Below, piece after piece: positions 1-11,600 of a DNA stretch of 64,000 nt. The position numbers and the translations under genes were made by a program. The stretch lies in the NCBI GenBank assembly GCA_034508935.3, contig CM067442.1:92997291-93061290 (forward strand), given 5' to 3'. This DNA comes from Berghia stephanieae. Lineage: Eukaryota > Mollusca > Gastropoda > Nudibranchia > Aeolidiidae. The notes below the pieces were generated by a model. The model saw only the letters and a list, made by a program, of their open reading frames with translations. It was not told where the DNA came from and did not search any database. Within the stretch, counting starts at the first letter, position 1; each line of letters opens with the position of its first letter.

Positions 1-239
1 CCTAAGAGACTGCTCCTAAGATGCTGTGGAATGGGTTCGACGTTGGAGCGACAAGCTATGATGACGTCTCTTGAGATTAATTTTCAATTTTCTTTCTTAT
101 TTTTTGTTTGTTTTTTTTTTGTTTGTTTATTTGTTTGTATTCTTTGTTTTGTTTGTTTGGATTGGTTTGTATTGTTTTTGTTTATTGGTTTTTATTTGCT
201 TGTATTTGTATGTTTTTAAATTTTATTTGTTAAATCGAT

Positions 240-712
<473 letters not shown>

Positions 713-713
713 G

Positions 714-815
714 CGCCTAGTTTAACATTGTTGTAATGGACAATATTTTGCGTATTTTTATTTTTAGATTACCATTACAACAATGAGCCCATAATGAATT
801 GGGTTATCAGACCTG
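714..815 (+). mobile_element. palindromic MITE family M1, 5'-truncated copy
   Basis: Shares with 991-1098 and 48880-49005 a core that folds on itself: CATTGTTGTAATGG near 727 pairs with CCATTACAACAATG near 772. The right end reads GGGTTATCAGACCT, the complement of the left end seen in the full copy at 48881. The left terminal repeat has been replaced by the (GA)n tract. Confidence 0.55.
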
Positions 816-990
816 CAAATAAGAGCACATTAGGTGGTATAAATTATGTAATAACGTGTTATGGATGAATTTTCAAGATTTAATTACACAATGTATGATC
901 AACTTTATTGGACTTCCCCACTTGTTAAATTTGGATATTAATTAAAGGTTAATTAAAAGGTCATCTGACCTATCTCACTCGATGTATGCA

Positions 991-1098
991 GATCTGACAT
1001 CCGAACCCACTTATGGGCCTAGTTTTTAACATTGTTGTAATGGACAATATTATGCGTCTTTTTTTAGATTTTCATTTAGAAATTGGGTTATCAGTTCC
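991..1098 (+). mobile_element. palindromic MITE family M1, diverged copy
   Basis: Begins GATCTGACATCCGAAC (terminal repeat) and contains the TTGTTGTAATGGACAATATT core. It ends near the GGGTTATCAG terminal motif, but the right internal arm is eroded. It lies 200 bases from another copy of the same family. Confidence 0.5.
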
Positions 1099-1157
1099 GA
1101 CCTAGGTGAACTCCATGGTTCCGACCTACAAATAAGTGCCCGTCGATCTCACTCTTA

Positions 1158-1215
1158 AACATGATATGATATGATATGGTATGATATATGATATGATATG
1201 ATATGATATGATATG
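1158..1215. repeat. (ATATG)n microsatellite
   Basis: Imperfect tandem pentanucleotide, about 11 units. Confidence 0.9.
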
Positions 1216-1218
1216 AAA

Positions 1219-2240
1219 ATAACAATAAATACACTGTAAATTTATTCATTAATATAATAAATTTGGCTACATAATTTCACGTTGCGACCTTTTTAATGAT
1301 ATGGAGACAGTACAAACAGAAAATAGCGTACGAAAGTGAAAGTAGGAAATACAAGCAACTTAGACAGCTACAACTGTCACTGTTACTGAGGAGGTGAGGA
1401 GAAATCGACTAGAAATTTTGTTATCAACAATGTTGTGCACAATCAATTATATGACCTAGATAATCGTTAGATTTTAATTAAGTCCTGATCGTATTCAACA
1501 GGTAAATATTGGAATTAAAAAAAAGTATTTCAGCATGGATGGTGGTATTTAGGTAGTTGCATGAAAATTTGAGATTGCAGCAATTGTTTTCAAAATAGTC
1601 TCATGCTATTCTGCAAGAAATACACTTTTCAATGGTACCAAAATTATGACAATGTGACAATTAGAACCAAAGTTACGGGATTATTAGTCCGCAAAAGTGG
1701 ACCAAAATACTTAATATAATATAAGAGGAAAAAAGAAACTAAAACTGTGACCAGAGAGCAACCGAAAAGCGGGGGAAATGGAAAATCACGGTTATTTGGG
1801 GTGGAATACATATAAAACCATATATCAAAATGATCGCAAAGGAAAGACGAAGCAAATTAAAAAAAAATTAAATGATTATTATGCAATATTATGCAACGTC
1901 ATGCAATTACATAACCCTAGAAAATGAAAAAAAAAGGCGCGAGGAACGGGTAATAACTTTAAAAACAGATTTGAGGGTGGTCTTCTTCCAGAGCATGCTT
2001 ACAATACTATGGCTATGATTAATTTTGAACCCAAAAAATTGTTAAAACAAGAGGAAAGGAGCGTAAACGTATGAATTTTAGACACTAAAGTTGTGTCCTT
2101 GGGGAAGGCACTTAATATTTGGCATTGGCAAATGAGCAACAGACGAAAGATGACTGGTATTCGGAGAGAAGAAAAAAAACAAAAAACAATGAACAGGGCT
2201 AGAAATAAAGTTGAACAAGTGTCAGTAAATGCAACTTGCA
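1219..2240. other. unassigned AT-rich stretch
   Basis: No convincing coding frame, RNA gene or repeat end was recognised. Poly-A runs and short stop-rich frames only. Confidence 0.4.
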
Positions 2241-2644
2241 AATTTACTGCCCAATGTTTTTGCATCCTTGGACAAGACATTTGGGCACCAACAGTACTCG
2301 GGAGAAACAAGCTTGCCGCTTTATATATGCAAACATGGTCAGTGATAAAAATGCAAAATTAAAAACAAGAACTACATAAGAGTGGTAGAGAAAACTTAAC
2401 CTGAAAATGCAAAATTGAATATTACGTAACATATTACATAATAACAAACAATAAGCCGATAAATACCGACACTTTGCAAACTTTCTGCAACATAGGCATG
2501 TCATATATCAAACTGAACATCTCGAAGAGATGTATCATATGACTAACTATTAAACTACATTAAAATTGAAATGAACTTTAGAAAATTTGATAATTGCTTT
2601 GCATTCAACATCACTAAGAGAACAGATAATTAAAGGGTACTCAC

Positions 2645-2728
2645 GTACTGACTCGCTTAAATCCATAAGATGGCTGAGATGTGGCAAAAGACAGAAGACA
2701 ACAAAATCTAGGCACTCTGGGTTGTTGG
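2645..2728 (-). CDS. candidate exon of an unidentified minus-strand gene
   Basis: On the - strand an acceptor-like CATTCCATGCAG precedes an 84-base open stretch that ends at a consensus donor GTGAGT (complement at 2639-2644). The frame reads NNPECLDFVVFCLLPHLSH and continues to MDLSESV, with a protein-like mix of residues and no low complexity. I do not recognise the protein. A possible next exon lies near 2243-2320 on the same strand, but its frame is ambiguous. If real, it belongs to a gene divergent from the lipid kinase. A chance open frame is quite possible. Confidence 0.25.
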
Positions 2729-2817
2729 CTGCATGGAATGTAGACACAGGCAATATCCAGGTAATGATACTGAATAAATACATCGAAGTCCAAGCAATGA
2801 TACAGAAGTAGTTGGGG

Positions 2818-4178
2818 GAGACTGACGATCGAATTCATGTTGTTACTTCAATTTCATATTTAAAAATACAAGATAGATTATTGGAGCTGGAGGCGGCAGA
2901 TGATCAAATTCATGTTGCTATTTCAATTTCATATTTAAAAATACGAGGCAGATTATTGGAGCTGGAGGAGGCAGACGACGGGAGTTGGAGGTGGCAGACA
3001 ATCAAATTCATGTTGTTATTTCAATCTCATATTTAAAAATACAAGACAGACGACTGGAGTTCGAGGCGGCAGACGACTGGAGTTGGAGGTGGCAGACAAT
3101 CAAATTCATGTTGTTATTTCAATTTCATATTTAAAAATACAAGGCAGATTATTGGAGCTGGAGGAGGCAGATGACGGTAGTTGGAGGTGGCAGACAATCA
3201 AATTCATGTTGTTATTTCAATCTCATATTTAAAAATACAAGGCAGATTATTGGAGCTGGAGGCGGCAGACGACGGGAGTTGGAGGTGGCAGACAATCAAA
3301 TTCATGTTATTACAATTTCATATATTCAAAAATACAAGGCAGATTATAGGAGCTGGAGGTGGCAGACAATCAAATTCATGTTGTTATTTCAATTTCATAT
3401 TTAAAAATACAAGACAGACGACTGGAGTTCGAGAAGGCAGACGACTGGAGTTGGAGGTGGCAGACAATCAAATTCATGTTGTTATTTCAATCTCATATTT
3501 AAGAATACAAGACAGACGACTGGAGTTCGAGGCGGCAGACGACTGGAGTTGGAGGTGGCAGACAATCAAATTCATGTTGTTATTTCAATTTCATATTTAA
3601 AAATACAAGGCAGATTATTGGAGCTGGAGGAGGCAGATGACGGGAGTTGGAGGTGGCAGACAATCAAATTCATGTTGTTATTTCAATCTCATATTTAAAA
3701 ATACAAGACAGACGACTGGAGCTGGAGGCGGCAGACGACGGGAGTTGGAGGTGGCAGACAATCAAATTCATGTTGTTATTACAATTTCATATATTCAAAT
3801 ATACAAGGCAGATTATAGGAGCTGGAGGTGGCAGACAATCAAATTCATGTTATTTCAATCTCATATTTAAAAATACAAGACAGACGACTGGAGTTCGAGA
3901 GGGCAGACGACTGGAGTTGGAGGTGGCAGACAATCAAATTCATGTTGTTATTTCAATTTCATATTTAAAAATACAAGGCAGATTATTGGAGCTGGAGGAG
4001 GCAGATGACGGGAGTTGGAGGTGGCAGACAATCAAATTCATGTTGTTATTTCAATCTCATATTTAAAAATACAAGACAGACGACTGGAGTTAGAGGCGGC
4101 AGACGACTGGAGTTGGAGGTGGCAGACAATCAAATTCATGTTGTTATTTCAATTTCATATTTAAAAATACAAGGCAGG
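2818..4178. repeat. minisatellite, ~97-bp unit, 466-bp higher-order period
   Basis: About 15 tandem copies of a unit containing CAAATTCATGTTGTTATTTC, ATATTTAAAAATACAAG and a GGAGTTGGAGGTGGCAGAC purine-rich segment. Spacing between successive CAAATTCATG motifs is mostly 95-101 bases, with shorter 72-76 base units inserted. Two stretches offset by 466 bases (about 3181 and 3647) repeat the same order of long and short units, so there is a higher-order repeat. Long open frames through the array arise from the repeat and shift frame from unit to unit; I do not regard them as genes. Confidence 0.95.
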
Positions 4179-4179
4179 A

Positions 4180-4560
4180 AATGAAACATGAAAATGTGGT
4201 GTCATAATGAACGTCTGACTCTGAAAACAAAAAAAGTACTTCGATTATGATTAAATCAACAAAATTAAAAGTTATATAATAATTTTTGTTGTGGTAAAGA
4301 GTAAAGTAATGAATGAAATATACTTTCACTTGAATTGACTCTATCATGCTATTCTGTATTATTTGTATTGAAATTAACCACATTAAATTAAACCAACACA
4401 CTTAACCTGCAGAACAAACAAAAATAAAAGATAAAAAATAATATCAGTGGAACATAATTTTTAGTTGTCCGGTATCATCCCAGTTAAAAAGTCATTTCAG
4501 TTTCAACATTCATTCATAAAATAAAACTAAAATTATGGATGGGACTATTTTCAGTCTTTT
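4180..4560. other. unassigned AT-rich stretch
   Basis: Follows the minisatellite. No feature recognised apart from the pyrimidine-rich acceptor-like sequence just before 4566. Confidence 0.4.
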
Positions 4561-4565
4561 TACAG

Positions 4566-4772
4566 CAATTATTCAGCTTGAAATTATTTATACAAGTCAC
4601 AAAAGCAAACGCAGTCGATAGTTTACAGACTGCACTGTACACAGGAGACTCGGGGATACATCGAGAGGCAATCCTGGTTGGCCGTCGCCAACTTCATGAA
4701 CACGCGTCGTATTTAAAGTCACTAAAAGACGCTTTCGCCAGCATCAATCACCACCAAAATTCACACAAATAG
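4566..4772 (+). CDS. candidate terminal exon, unidentified protein
   Basis: An acceptor-like TTTTCAGTCTTTTTACAG precedes a 207-base open frame ending in TAG at 4770-4772. Its latter part reads ANAVDSLQTALYTGDSGIHR, then REAILVGRRQLHEHASYLKS, then LKDAFASINHHQNSHK. The composition is charged and helix-like, and the GC content exceeds the AT-rich flanks, as expected of coding sequence. I could not name a family, and no upstream partner exon is evident. It could be the last exon of a gene lying mainly to the left, or chance. A CpG-richer block follows at about 4900-5290. Confidence 0.3.
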   Translation, partial: QLFSLKLFIQVTKANAVDSLQTALYTGDSGIHREAILVGRRQLHEHASYLKSLKDAFASINHHQNSHK

Positions 4773-4899
4773 AGAAAAATGGTTGGCGAATAATATAACA
4801 TTAATTAAAAATAGGTAATATAATGAAAAATGTATTTAAAATGAAGTTAAAACTTACCAAATTTTCAAACAGCTGGCATCTGAACAAAGAATGAACGGA

Positions 4900-5290
4900 T
4901 TAAAAATCTGAAAACGCCGCCTGATGCGCTGGCTTCTCCTCTTTAAAATGAGACCGGAAGTGACGAAATTAGTGCACAGGAAGCGATTCCACGGCAATGG
5001 AAGTAAAACTATGTTCACCGGTTAACACAATTTTCACTCCAGAGCCGTAACATCGATATCGGGGCTCGATCAGCGGCTCAGCCACGGGCGATGCGACTAC
5101 CTATGGTATTGTTCCACTTCCACTCACCCGAAGCCTCTCCATTGCCATGAGCATGAGCATGACCATTCATTTTCGTTAAATATTTTCACGATCCCAGGCT
5201 TCAGCTCAGGCACCGCTGTCTGTCAATAATGGAATGTTACACTTACACCACAACCTCAGCCTTGGGTTTTTGATTGGCCTGCCGGCTCTG
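4900..5290. promoter_or_regulatory. relatively GC/CpG-rich block, possible promoter region
   Basis: This block stands out from the AT-rich surroundings, with many CG dinucleotides (around 4912, 4985, 5050-5110). On the - strand an ATG run near 5150-5165 is followed by CTTCGG and a GTGAGT donor-like site. It could be a promoter or first exon of a divergent gene, or serve the lipid kinase downstream. No TATA box or start site can be fixed from sequence alone. Confidence 0.2.
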
Positions 5291-5672
5291 AAACTGAGAT
5301 ACCTTTGACTAGGCCTGATCTGATACTGATAATCATCACCAATACTGAGCATTGCTTACTTAGAGCCAGTCATATTCATATGCTTGCTTAAATTTTATTT
5401 ACATTTTAATGATAAAGGGATAAAGTTAAAGGGGACATTCATTATGAGTTGCACATCATCACATCACTCAGTGTCACTGCCACCTCATCATACGATATGT
5501 CCACACCTTGAGTTAGAATAAAAACATTATACCATTATATCTTTTGGTAGGGTGTGGTAGGGTGCGGGAGCTGCTCGTTGTCAGTTGTCAGTCGGTAGGA
5601 GGGCGAGTGAGGGAGTAAGTCACGTTTTAGAAGTCCCGAAGATGACTAACCTTCAAAAGCGGTGGTCTATTA

Positions 5673-5812
5673 TTCCCCTTTGTCTTACTTTTCTTGGGTA
5701 CTTTTTAATTGTAATTCTAGAACTTTTTACTATCCAATTTCTCCCTTTTTACTGGCGCTGATAAGACCTAAATGTGTTGCAAGCAACTTAAAAAAACAAA
5801 CAAAACAATCTA
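5673..5812 (+). mobile_element. family A non-autonomous repeat, 3' end only
   Basis: Matches the 3' part of family A (compare 45693-45835): TTCCCCTTTGTCTTAC, then TAATTGTAATTCTAGAACTT, then CTGGCGCTGATAAGACCTAA and an A-rich tail with AAAC units. 5'-truncated, as expected for a retroposed copy. Confidence 0.7.
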
Positions 5813-5989
5813 AATATTCGTGGTCTTTGGGAGATTACAATTGTAGTCGCTATTGTTAACGTTAACAATCAATTTGCCCTCGCATAGATAAAAGAGTGTC
5901 TTTGTGTTGGAAGATTTATTTGATTTGCCATGAGCATGTTGCAAAAGATACATGCATGACATATCTACATTATATATTTTGCCATTTTG

Positions 5990-5993
<4 letters not shown>

Positions 5994-6037
<44 letters not shown>

Positions 6038-6050
6038 ATTAATATATTTA
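5994..6050. repeat. (TA)n microsatellite
   Basis: About 57 bases of alternating TA with small interruptions. Confidence 0.9.
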
Positions 6051-6149
6051 TAATATATGTTACTTTTCTTTGTGTGTCATGATTGGAATCTTGATGAGGG
6101 AATGTTTTAAAGGAAAATGTATTACTATGTATTTTTATGCACTATGTGT

Positions 6150-6252
6150 TAAAACCTATGTCGGTCAAAGGCTTCTATTAGCCTGACTACATTATCTATG
6201 AAACATTTTTAAAATGCTGACAATAAATAAATATTTGAATTGAATTGAATTT
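6150..6252 (+). mobile_element. LINE 3' end with hairpin and (TTGAA)n tail
   Basis: A short hairpin (AGGCTTCTATTAGCCT) is followed by ACAATAAATAAATATTTGAA and a TTGAATTGAATTGAATT tail. Hairpin plus short tandem tail is typical of the 3' ends of CR1/L2-type LINEs. Nothing coding lies upstream, so this is a strongly 5'-truncated copy. Confidence 0.45.
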
Positions 6253-6401
6253 AAAAGGCAGTATGGGTCGGGCTTTGACAAAAGGCAGTATCTTAATTCT
6301 TTTTAAATTAAAAAATGCTGTTTTATTTCTAAATATAAAAATAGAGGTGATTCTTGGCAGCAAACCATGCAATAGAGCCCCGCCACTGGGTAGGGGCAGA
6401 G

Positions 6402-6440
6402 CCTAGAAAGAGGAGCTACGTTAGCTCTCCTCTTTCTAGG
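6402..6440. other. strong hairpin
   Basis: CCTAGAAAGAGGAGCTA pairs with TAGCTCTCCTCTTTCTAGG across a 3-base loop, with one 2-base bulge. GGGGCAGAG flanks it directly on both sides. It may be the junction of a small inverted duplication. Confidence 0.7.
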
Positions 6441-6708
6441 GGCAGAGTACCGTCTAATACTATTATTAGATAATGCTGGACTAGGTACCTATTAATAAAA
6501 TAAACACTGGTTGAATACGGAGAGAAAATTAATGATCAACTGGTAATGGAATTGGGGGGTAACCAGCGACTTCTCATAAGTAGACGATGGGGGTAACCAT
6601 TAACATCTCCACAACCCACAAACGACCGAGGCGCTGGACGCAGGGGAGACCATGGTGAATCGAGATCAAAGAGAAAAAGTCGCCGACTCTTGGGTTGTGG
6701 AAATGGTT

Positions 6709-6725
6709 GGGGGGGGGGGGGGGGG
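6709..6725. repeat. poly(G) run
   Basis: 17 consecutive G. One of at least nine G or C homopolymers longer than about 10 in the window. Confidence 0.95.
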
Positions 6726-6810
6726 CACAGACTACTAGGAGCTGGCACGGGAAGCAATTCAGACTCGGGTCCGAATAGCCTTTTCCTTCGGTTTTTCCCA
6801 TGTGTCAGAC

Positions 6811-6947
6811 TGACTCAGCTGATACCCCTTCTTCAGACTGTAGAAAGATCGTTGCGTAACTAAGACTATCAGAATATGACTGACTCAGCTGATACCCCTT
6901 CTTCAGACTGTAGAAAGATCGTTGCGTAACTAAGACTATCAGAATAT
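6811..6947. repeat. 70-bp tandem duplication
   Basis: Two copies of a 70-base unit starting TGACTCAGCTGATACCCC (6811 and 6881). They are identical as far as I can read, until the second ends at AGAATATG. Confidence 0.9.
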
Positions 6948-7292
6948 GTATTATTTGGTCCTGATTTTATCTGGACATCATGTAAAGTTGTTAGAAAAGC
7001 GTATCCTTAAGACCACAGTTACTTTGACTAACTTTTGTTCCATTTGAAGGGTTTTAGCTCTTTTCTTTTTTATTTCTAACTGGACTTCGTATTGAACAAT
7101 GATTTAGTCTTTCTCATCAAATAAAGTGGGTTTAGACTACCTGTTGATAGTTACTATACCATTATTTTATTTTCATTTCAATCAATTTTATGTAATTATC
7201 AATAATTAAAATAAATTGAAAAACAAAAAGTAAAACGAAACTATCTATACTGCCACAGGAGACTATTCGGATTCGAGTCCGAATAACTTGTT

Positions 7293-7540
7293 GGGGATCC
7301 GATAGTTCAATTGGCAGAGCACTTGCTTCACAATCAAAGGGACTGGGTGCAGTAGTGATTTTTTACTGACCCCCTGCCCACCCAGCACTGATTGGGTAGC
7401 TGGGTATATTAGATCTGGTGGAAAGTACTTTGCGATAGACAAGAGTCCTGTCCTTTTCATGCTATAGAAACAGGGATAAACTCCAGCTTCATGGTCCTAG
7501 TGGCTCTGAAGGACTACTTTACTATTATTATATTATATAA
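7293..7540 (+). mobile_element. tRNA-derived SINE, family B
   Basis: Begins with a tRNA-like head, GATAGTTCAATTGGCAGAGC (A-box-like), followed by a body with GACCCCCTGCCCACCCA, a TGGGTATATTAGATCTGG segment and GGGATAAACTCCAGC, then an ATT-rich tail. Copies in reverse orientation lie at 30145-30412 and 30838-31084 within the last intron of the lipid kinase. Confidence 0.7.
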
Positions 7541-7789
7541 CCCCTTTAAAATGTATCTGAAGAAATTTTTTCCTTCAGCTTTGTACTAAAAATAGATTTG
7601 TTATGCATATTGATATCCTGACCATAATGGCATTTCTTAATGTTGTTAAATACGAGAACCAATCATTATAAAAGAGCATACATTTTGATAAGAATTTATA
7701 TAGGTGCAGCCGTAGGGCATTGGAGTGATATATTAATAACATTTTTATACCCCTGAATATGAATTTTGAACTAATTTACCAAAATGCGT

Positions 7790-8005
7790 GCTCCCAAGGT
7801 CGTGCAGTGGCATTGGAAACTTGCTTGAAAATCCTAATGCTGGCGTTCAAGAATCTTATATTCCCTTCAAAATTAACAAACCAATTTTTCTAGTTTTTAA
7901 CCCTGGGGTTAGCTTGTATTTGAGGGCTTTCCACTCCTCTCCCAATATTATAGGGAGGAAAATGGAGAATTTGGAGCGGGGTCATTGGCAGAGCCATCTC
8001 TAATA
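7790..8005 (+). mobile_element. possible diverged tRNA-derived SINE
   Basis: GGTCGTGCAGTGGCATTGG resembles an A-box region and GCGTTCAAGAATC a degenerate B box about 45 bases later. The remainder matches nothing else in the window. Weak call. Confidence 0.25.
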
Positions 8006-8250
8006 CTGCTCCACAATGTGCAGAAAGCAAGCTGATTGACTTTAATTTTACTGTCTTGATCTTATGAGCTATTAGCCATTTTTTTTTTCAAAATTACATA
8101 TGTTCTTAAGTATATATTTTATTTCATAGATAATTACATATTTGGTGTTGATCAAACCTGAAAACTTATAATGACTGACATGGTTCTTGTGACGAGGAAG
8201 CAAGGAAGGATGTTTTGAAAGAAGGACCTGTCAGTTGTGGGGGCAGGCAG

Positions 8251-8323
8251 ATGAAATTGCTGCTGACAACTAGTGGATTGACTCTTAAAGATATTGCATC
8301 TGGTGGAGCTAAGAGGAGTAAAG
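8251..8323 (+). CDS. CERK: lipid kinase exon 1 (first recognised)
   Basis: Reads MKLLLTTSGLTLKDIASGG and ends in KRSK plus one base at donor GTAAAT. The same frame is open upstream (GPVSCGGRQ), so the true exon may begin near 8190 at an acceptor or at another start. The Met at 8251 is chosen because no better start is visible and the upstream frame meets a TGA near 8178. It probably supplies the first strands of the PH-like region. Confidence 0.5.
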
Positions 8324-8608
8324 GTAAATGTGTGAATTGTTATCAAGGTGTCAATTGTTGAATGATTAATGGTTATTATATATATTGCACCATGCTGTTG
8401 AGTACAAATTATATAATAAATAAGTTCAGGCAAAAAGAAAAAAAACGTTTATAATTTCAATAGTTCTTTATATATCAGTAGTTCTTTATTTTAGTTCACC
8501 TGTCTTTTATTCATAATTTTCTGTCATCACCATGACCCCCTGCTTTGCTTTTGTGAATGATTTTTCATACCCAATGCCTTTTTCTCTCTCCCCTACCAAT
8601 GTACACAT

Positions 8609-8659
<51 letters not shown>

Positions 8660-11600
8660 CATAAATCATTCTAAAATATTGGTCATTTTATGAATGTACG
8701 CTACTAAATACAGGCTGGTTATTTATATCATTGATAAACGAAGAAGGAAAAAAAAACCTTCGTAGTAGGCATGTGTTATGATTTTATTGAAATGGTAATT
8801 TTTGAAAATGGGGCACAGAGACGTGTCTAGAATCTCCTTCATTTCATTCCAAATGTGTTTCTCATAAATGTGTTCTATTGTAGCTATTATCCTTAGCTTG
8901 GATGATGAATTGTGTTTGGTTTCTTACATCTGTTTATATTTAAGGTTATACAATGTTTTTCAATAGGAAGTGGATTTTTGTTTAATGAGTTTGAGAAATA
9001 CAAACCAGGCATGCATCTGCCCTCACCACCGTCACAATAGTCAAAATTCAATATTAGTAAAACTTTGCTTGGGTGTTCGTTTGAGTTCAGTCATTTTATA
9101 CACATTATCCTTCTCGATTCAGGTATGAATGGCAGTGATGGATTTGTAAAAGTTCTGCTTTAAAAAGATGCTTATCAGACAGATAGATGACTTGCATTAT
9201 ATAGCCATAAAAGTGCGCCGTATGAATAATTTTATTGGTCTATCAACATGTTAATTTACGTAGATAGATTGTTTTGTTTTCACTATCTAAATTTAGATGG
9301 GTGTTTTTTTTTACATAAATGTATTGTGTAGATATTAAGCAAATTTGTCCCTCCAAGGCATTGACTTACTGTGGTGTGATGTTATTGCTGCTCAGCCAAG
9401 CAAGAAATTCAAAGGCAGTGATGAGAAAAAAGGTTTTTGCTTGCATTATATGGAACTGCAGTCAAACAGGAAGCTCCAAAGCAAAAGAATGGACATTTTG
9501 TCTTACGAGGACCCTGGAGATGTGTGGATTGATTATATTCAGAAACAATGCACTTCAGGTTAGAATTTATTGTTTGGATTTCATAGAGTCACTTTAGGGC
9601 TGTGTAACAAATGTCTGTCATCTTACTCGTACTCTTGTTTTGACCAGATTCAGTAAATTATTATAAATCAGGTGCTCACATAGAGATTATGATGATTAGA
9701 TGTTGATTCTGTTTTATTTTCATAATATTTTTTTTGACATAAGTGCTATACCAGAACAACCTTTGATTTCTTACCACATTTTATAATTTTTTTTTCTCAT
9801 TAATGTGTATAGTGTTTCATTACAAACATTTGCTGCTAAAAAGATTTTCACTCGGAAACAGAACAATATGATATCTAATTCTGTAACAGTTGAGCAATGT
9901 TGAGCATGATCGTCATCAGATGGAGGGCAATAATAGCAAAATGCTGACTTCTTGTAATGTCCTTGAACTAGGCACTTGATACACTTTTCCCACTAGAACA
10001 AGATGTAAATGAATTCCTGGCTCTAAGCAGTGATGGATTTTCAAGAGTTAGTATAAAAAGTATCCTTCCAGGTGTTTGCACTGTATGAAAAGGACATTTT
10101 GTTCCATATTGACAACTGACGGAATAAATGAAACATTTTGAAGTGCTGTTGCAGGGTAACTTTGTTCAAATAAATATTTATATATCTATTATCTCACCTT
10201 TTAAAAAATAGTTCTTGTCTACACATCTGTTTCAGCCAATGGCTTCTCGAGGCAGCGAAATATGTTGTAGATATTTTGTGTTGTTTAATACAGTGCTAAT
10301 TGTTGCTTATGTGTTTGTGTGTATATACATGTATATGAAGGTGTGCATGTGATGTGCAAAGGGGGGGGGGGGGGTGAGGGGTAGGTTTGGAGATTATTGT
10401 TGTGTGAGGTTATTGAGGTGAGTAGCAGACTGATGATAGTAGATGTTTTTTTCTGTCACAACTGTCATCGGACAAAAATTTCTTAAACTGATAGATACCT
10501 GTTTCCCACATGACCACAGGCTACACAAAATACTGAACAGAAACACAATAAAGGTAAGCTTCTCCTGCATGAACAACATCGGAGACATAATTAAAGCACA
10601 TAACAGGTGCATACTAAAATTTTTCACAACCAACAAAACACTACACCATAAAAGCAGTGCAACTGCAGAAATAAATGTTGCAGTCAGGAAGCACCTATTT
10701 TTAAAAATTGATATTTGTTTATTTATTATTATTTTTTATTTATTACAAATTAAAAAAAAAAATTCAATGGACATCAACAGTAGTAACCTGTCTGACAGTC
10801 AATATTATAAAGAGAAAGACATTGTTGTTTTCTTTTTTAAAATTGCAGTTGCAGATCGCCCCAAAAGACTCTTTGTTTTGATAAATCCAATTGGTGGATC
10901 TCATTCAGGCAACAAGTATATGAGAAGAAGGTGGGCCCATTATTTGAATTGGCTCAAATTCATGCTGATGTTCAAGGTGAGTAAATGGTTAAATTTTATC
11001 CGTTCACTGCAAACTGCTTTTATATGGAACAGTACTGTTATATGAAAATCATTCCCATTAAGCATCATTCTTATTAGCCAATTCCACAAATGGCCTCTGT
11101 AATTGGAGCATCGGGAGACTACATGCATGCATATTACAGTAGAAATATTAAGTAATTCACAGCATCAATTCATTTGTTTATTTAATATCTCATCTTTCAT
11201 TCATTGCAACATTTAACACTATATTCATATTATTGTTATTGTTGTTGTCAACATCATCACCATCATTATCATAATCATCATCATCATTATTATAATTATT
11301 ATTGTTGCTGTTGTTGTTATTGGTGTTATTAGTATGCACGGCTCGATAGTCTGTAAAATGCTTTGAGGCCATTTAATCAATATTTCGCCATAAAAGCCTA
11401 TGTTTTGTTTTTGGTTTTATTTTAGATATTATCATTAAGTATAAAGGGCTGAGAATCTTCCGCCTAAATGGTGGTTTATCCCCGCCCACCATCATCACAA
11501 TTCTGCCTTTTTCAAATTTTTCTAAGAATACAAAAGACTCACCACGACCACTACATCAACATCTCTACCACCACTGCTATTACAACTATCACCACATCAT

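Noticed and set aside
3181-4066. Two 139-residue open frames in the minisatellite
   Set aside because: They are the same repeat read twice, the unit is not a multiple of three and the frame rotates; no codon bias or start context.
2818-4178. CRISPR-like array
   Set aside because: Animal DNA, units are contiguous variants of one sequence without unique spacers.
10443-11045. 200-residue single-frame protein around kinase exon 3
   Set aside because: Mostly intron translated together with the first half of exon 3; splice sites and family motifs define a smaller exon.
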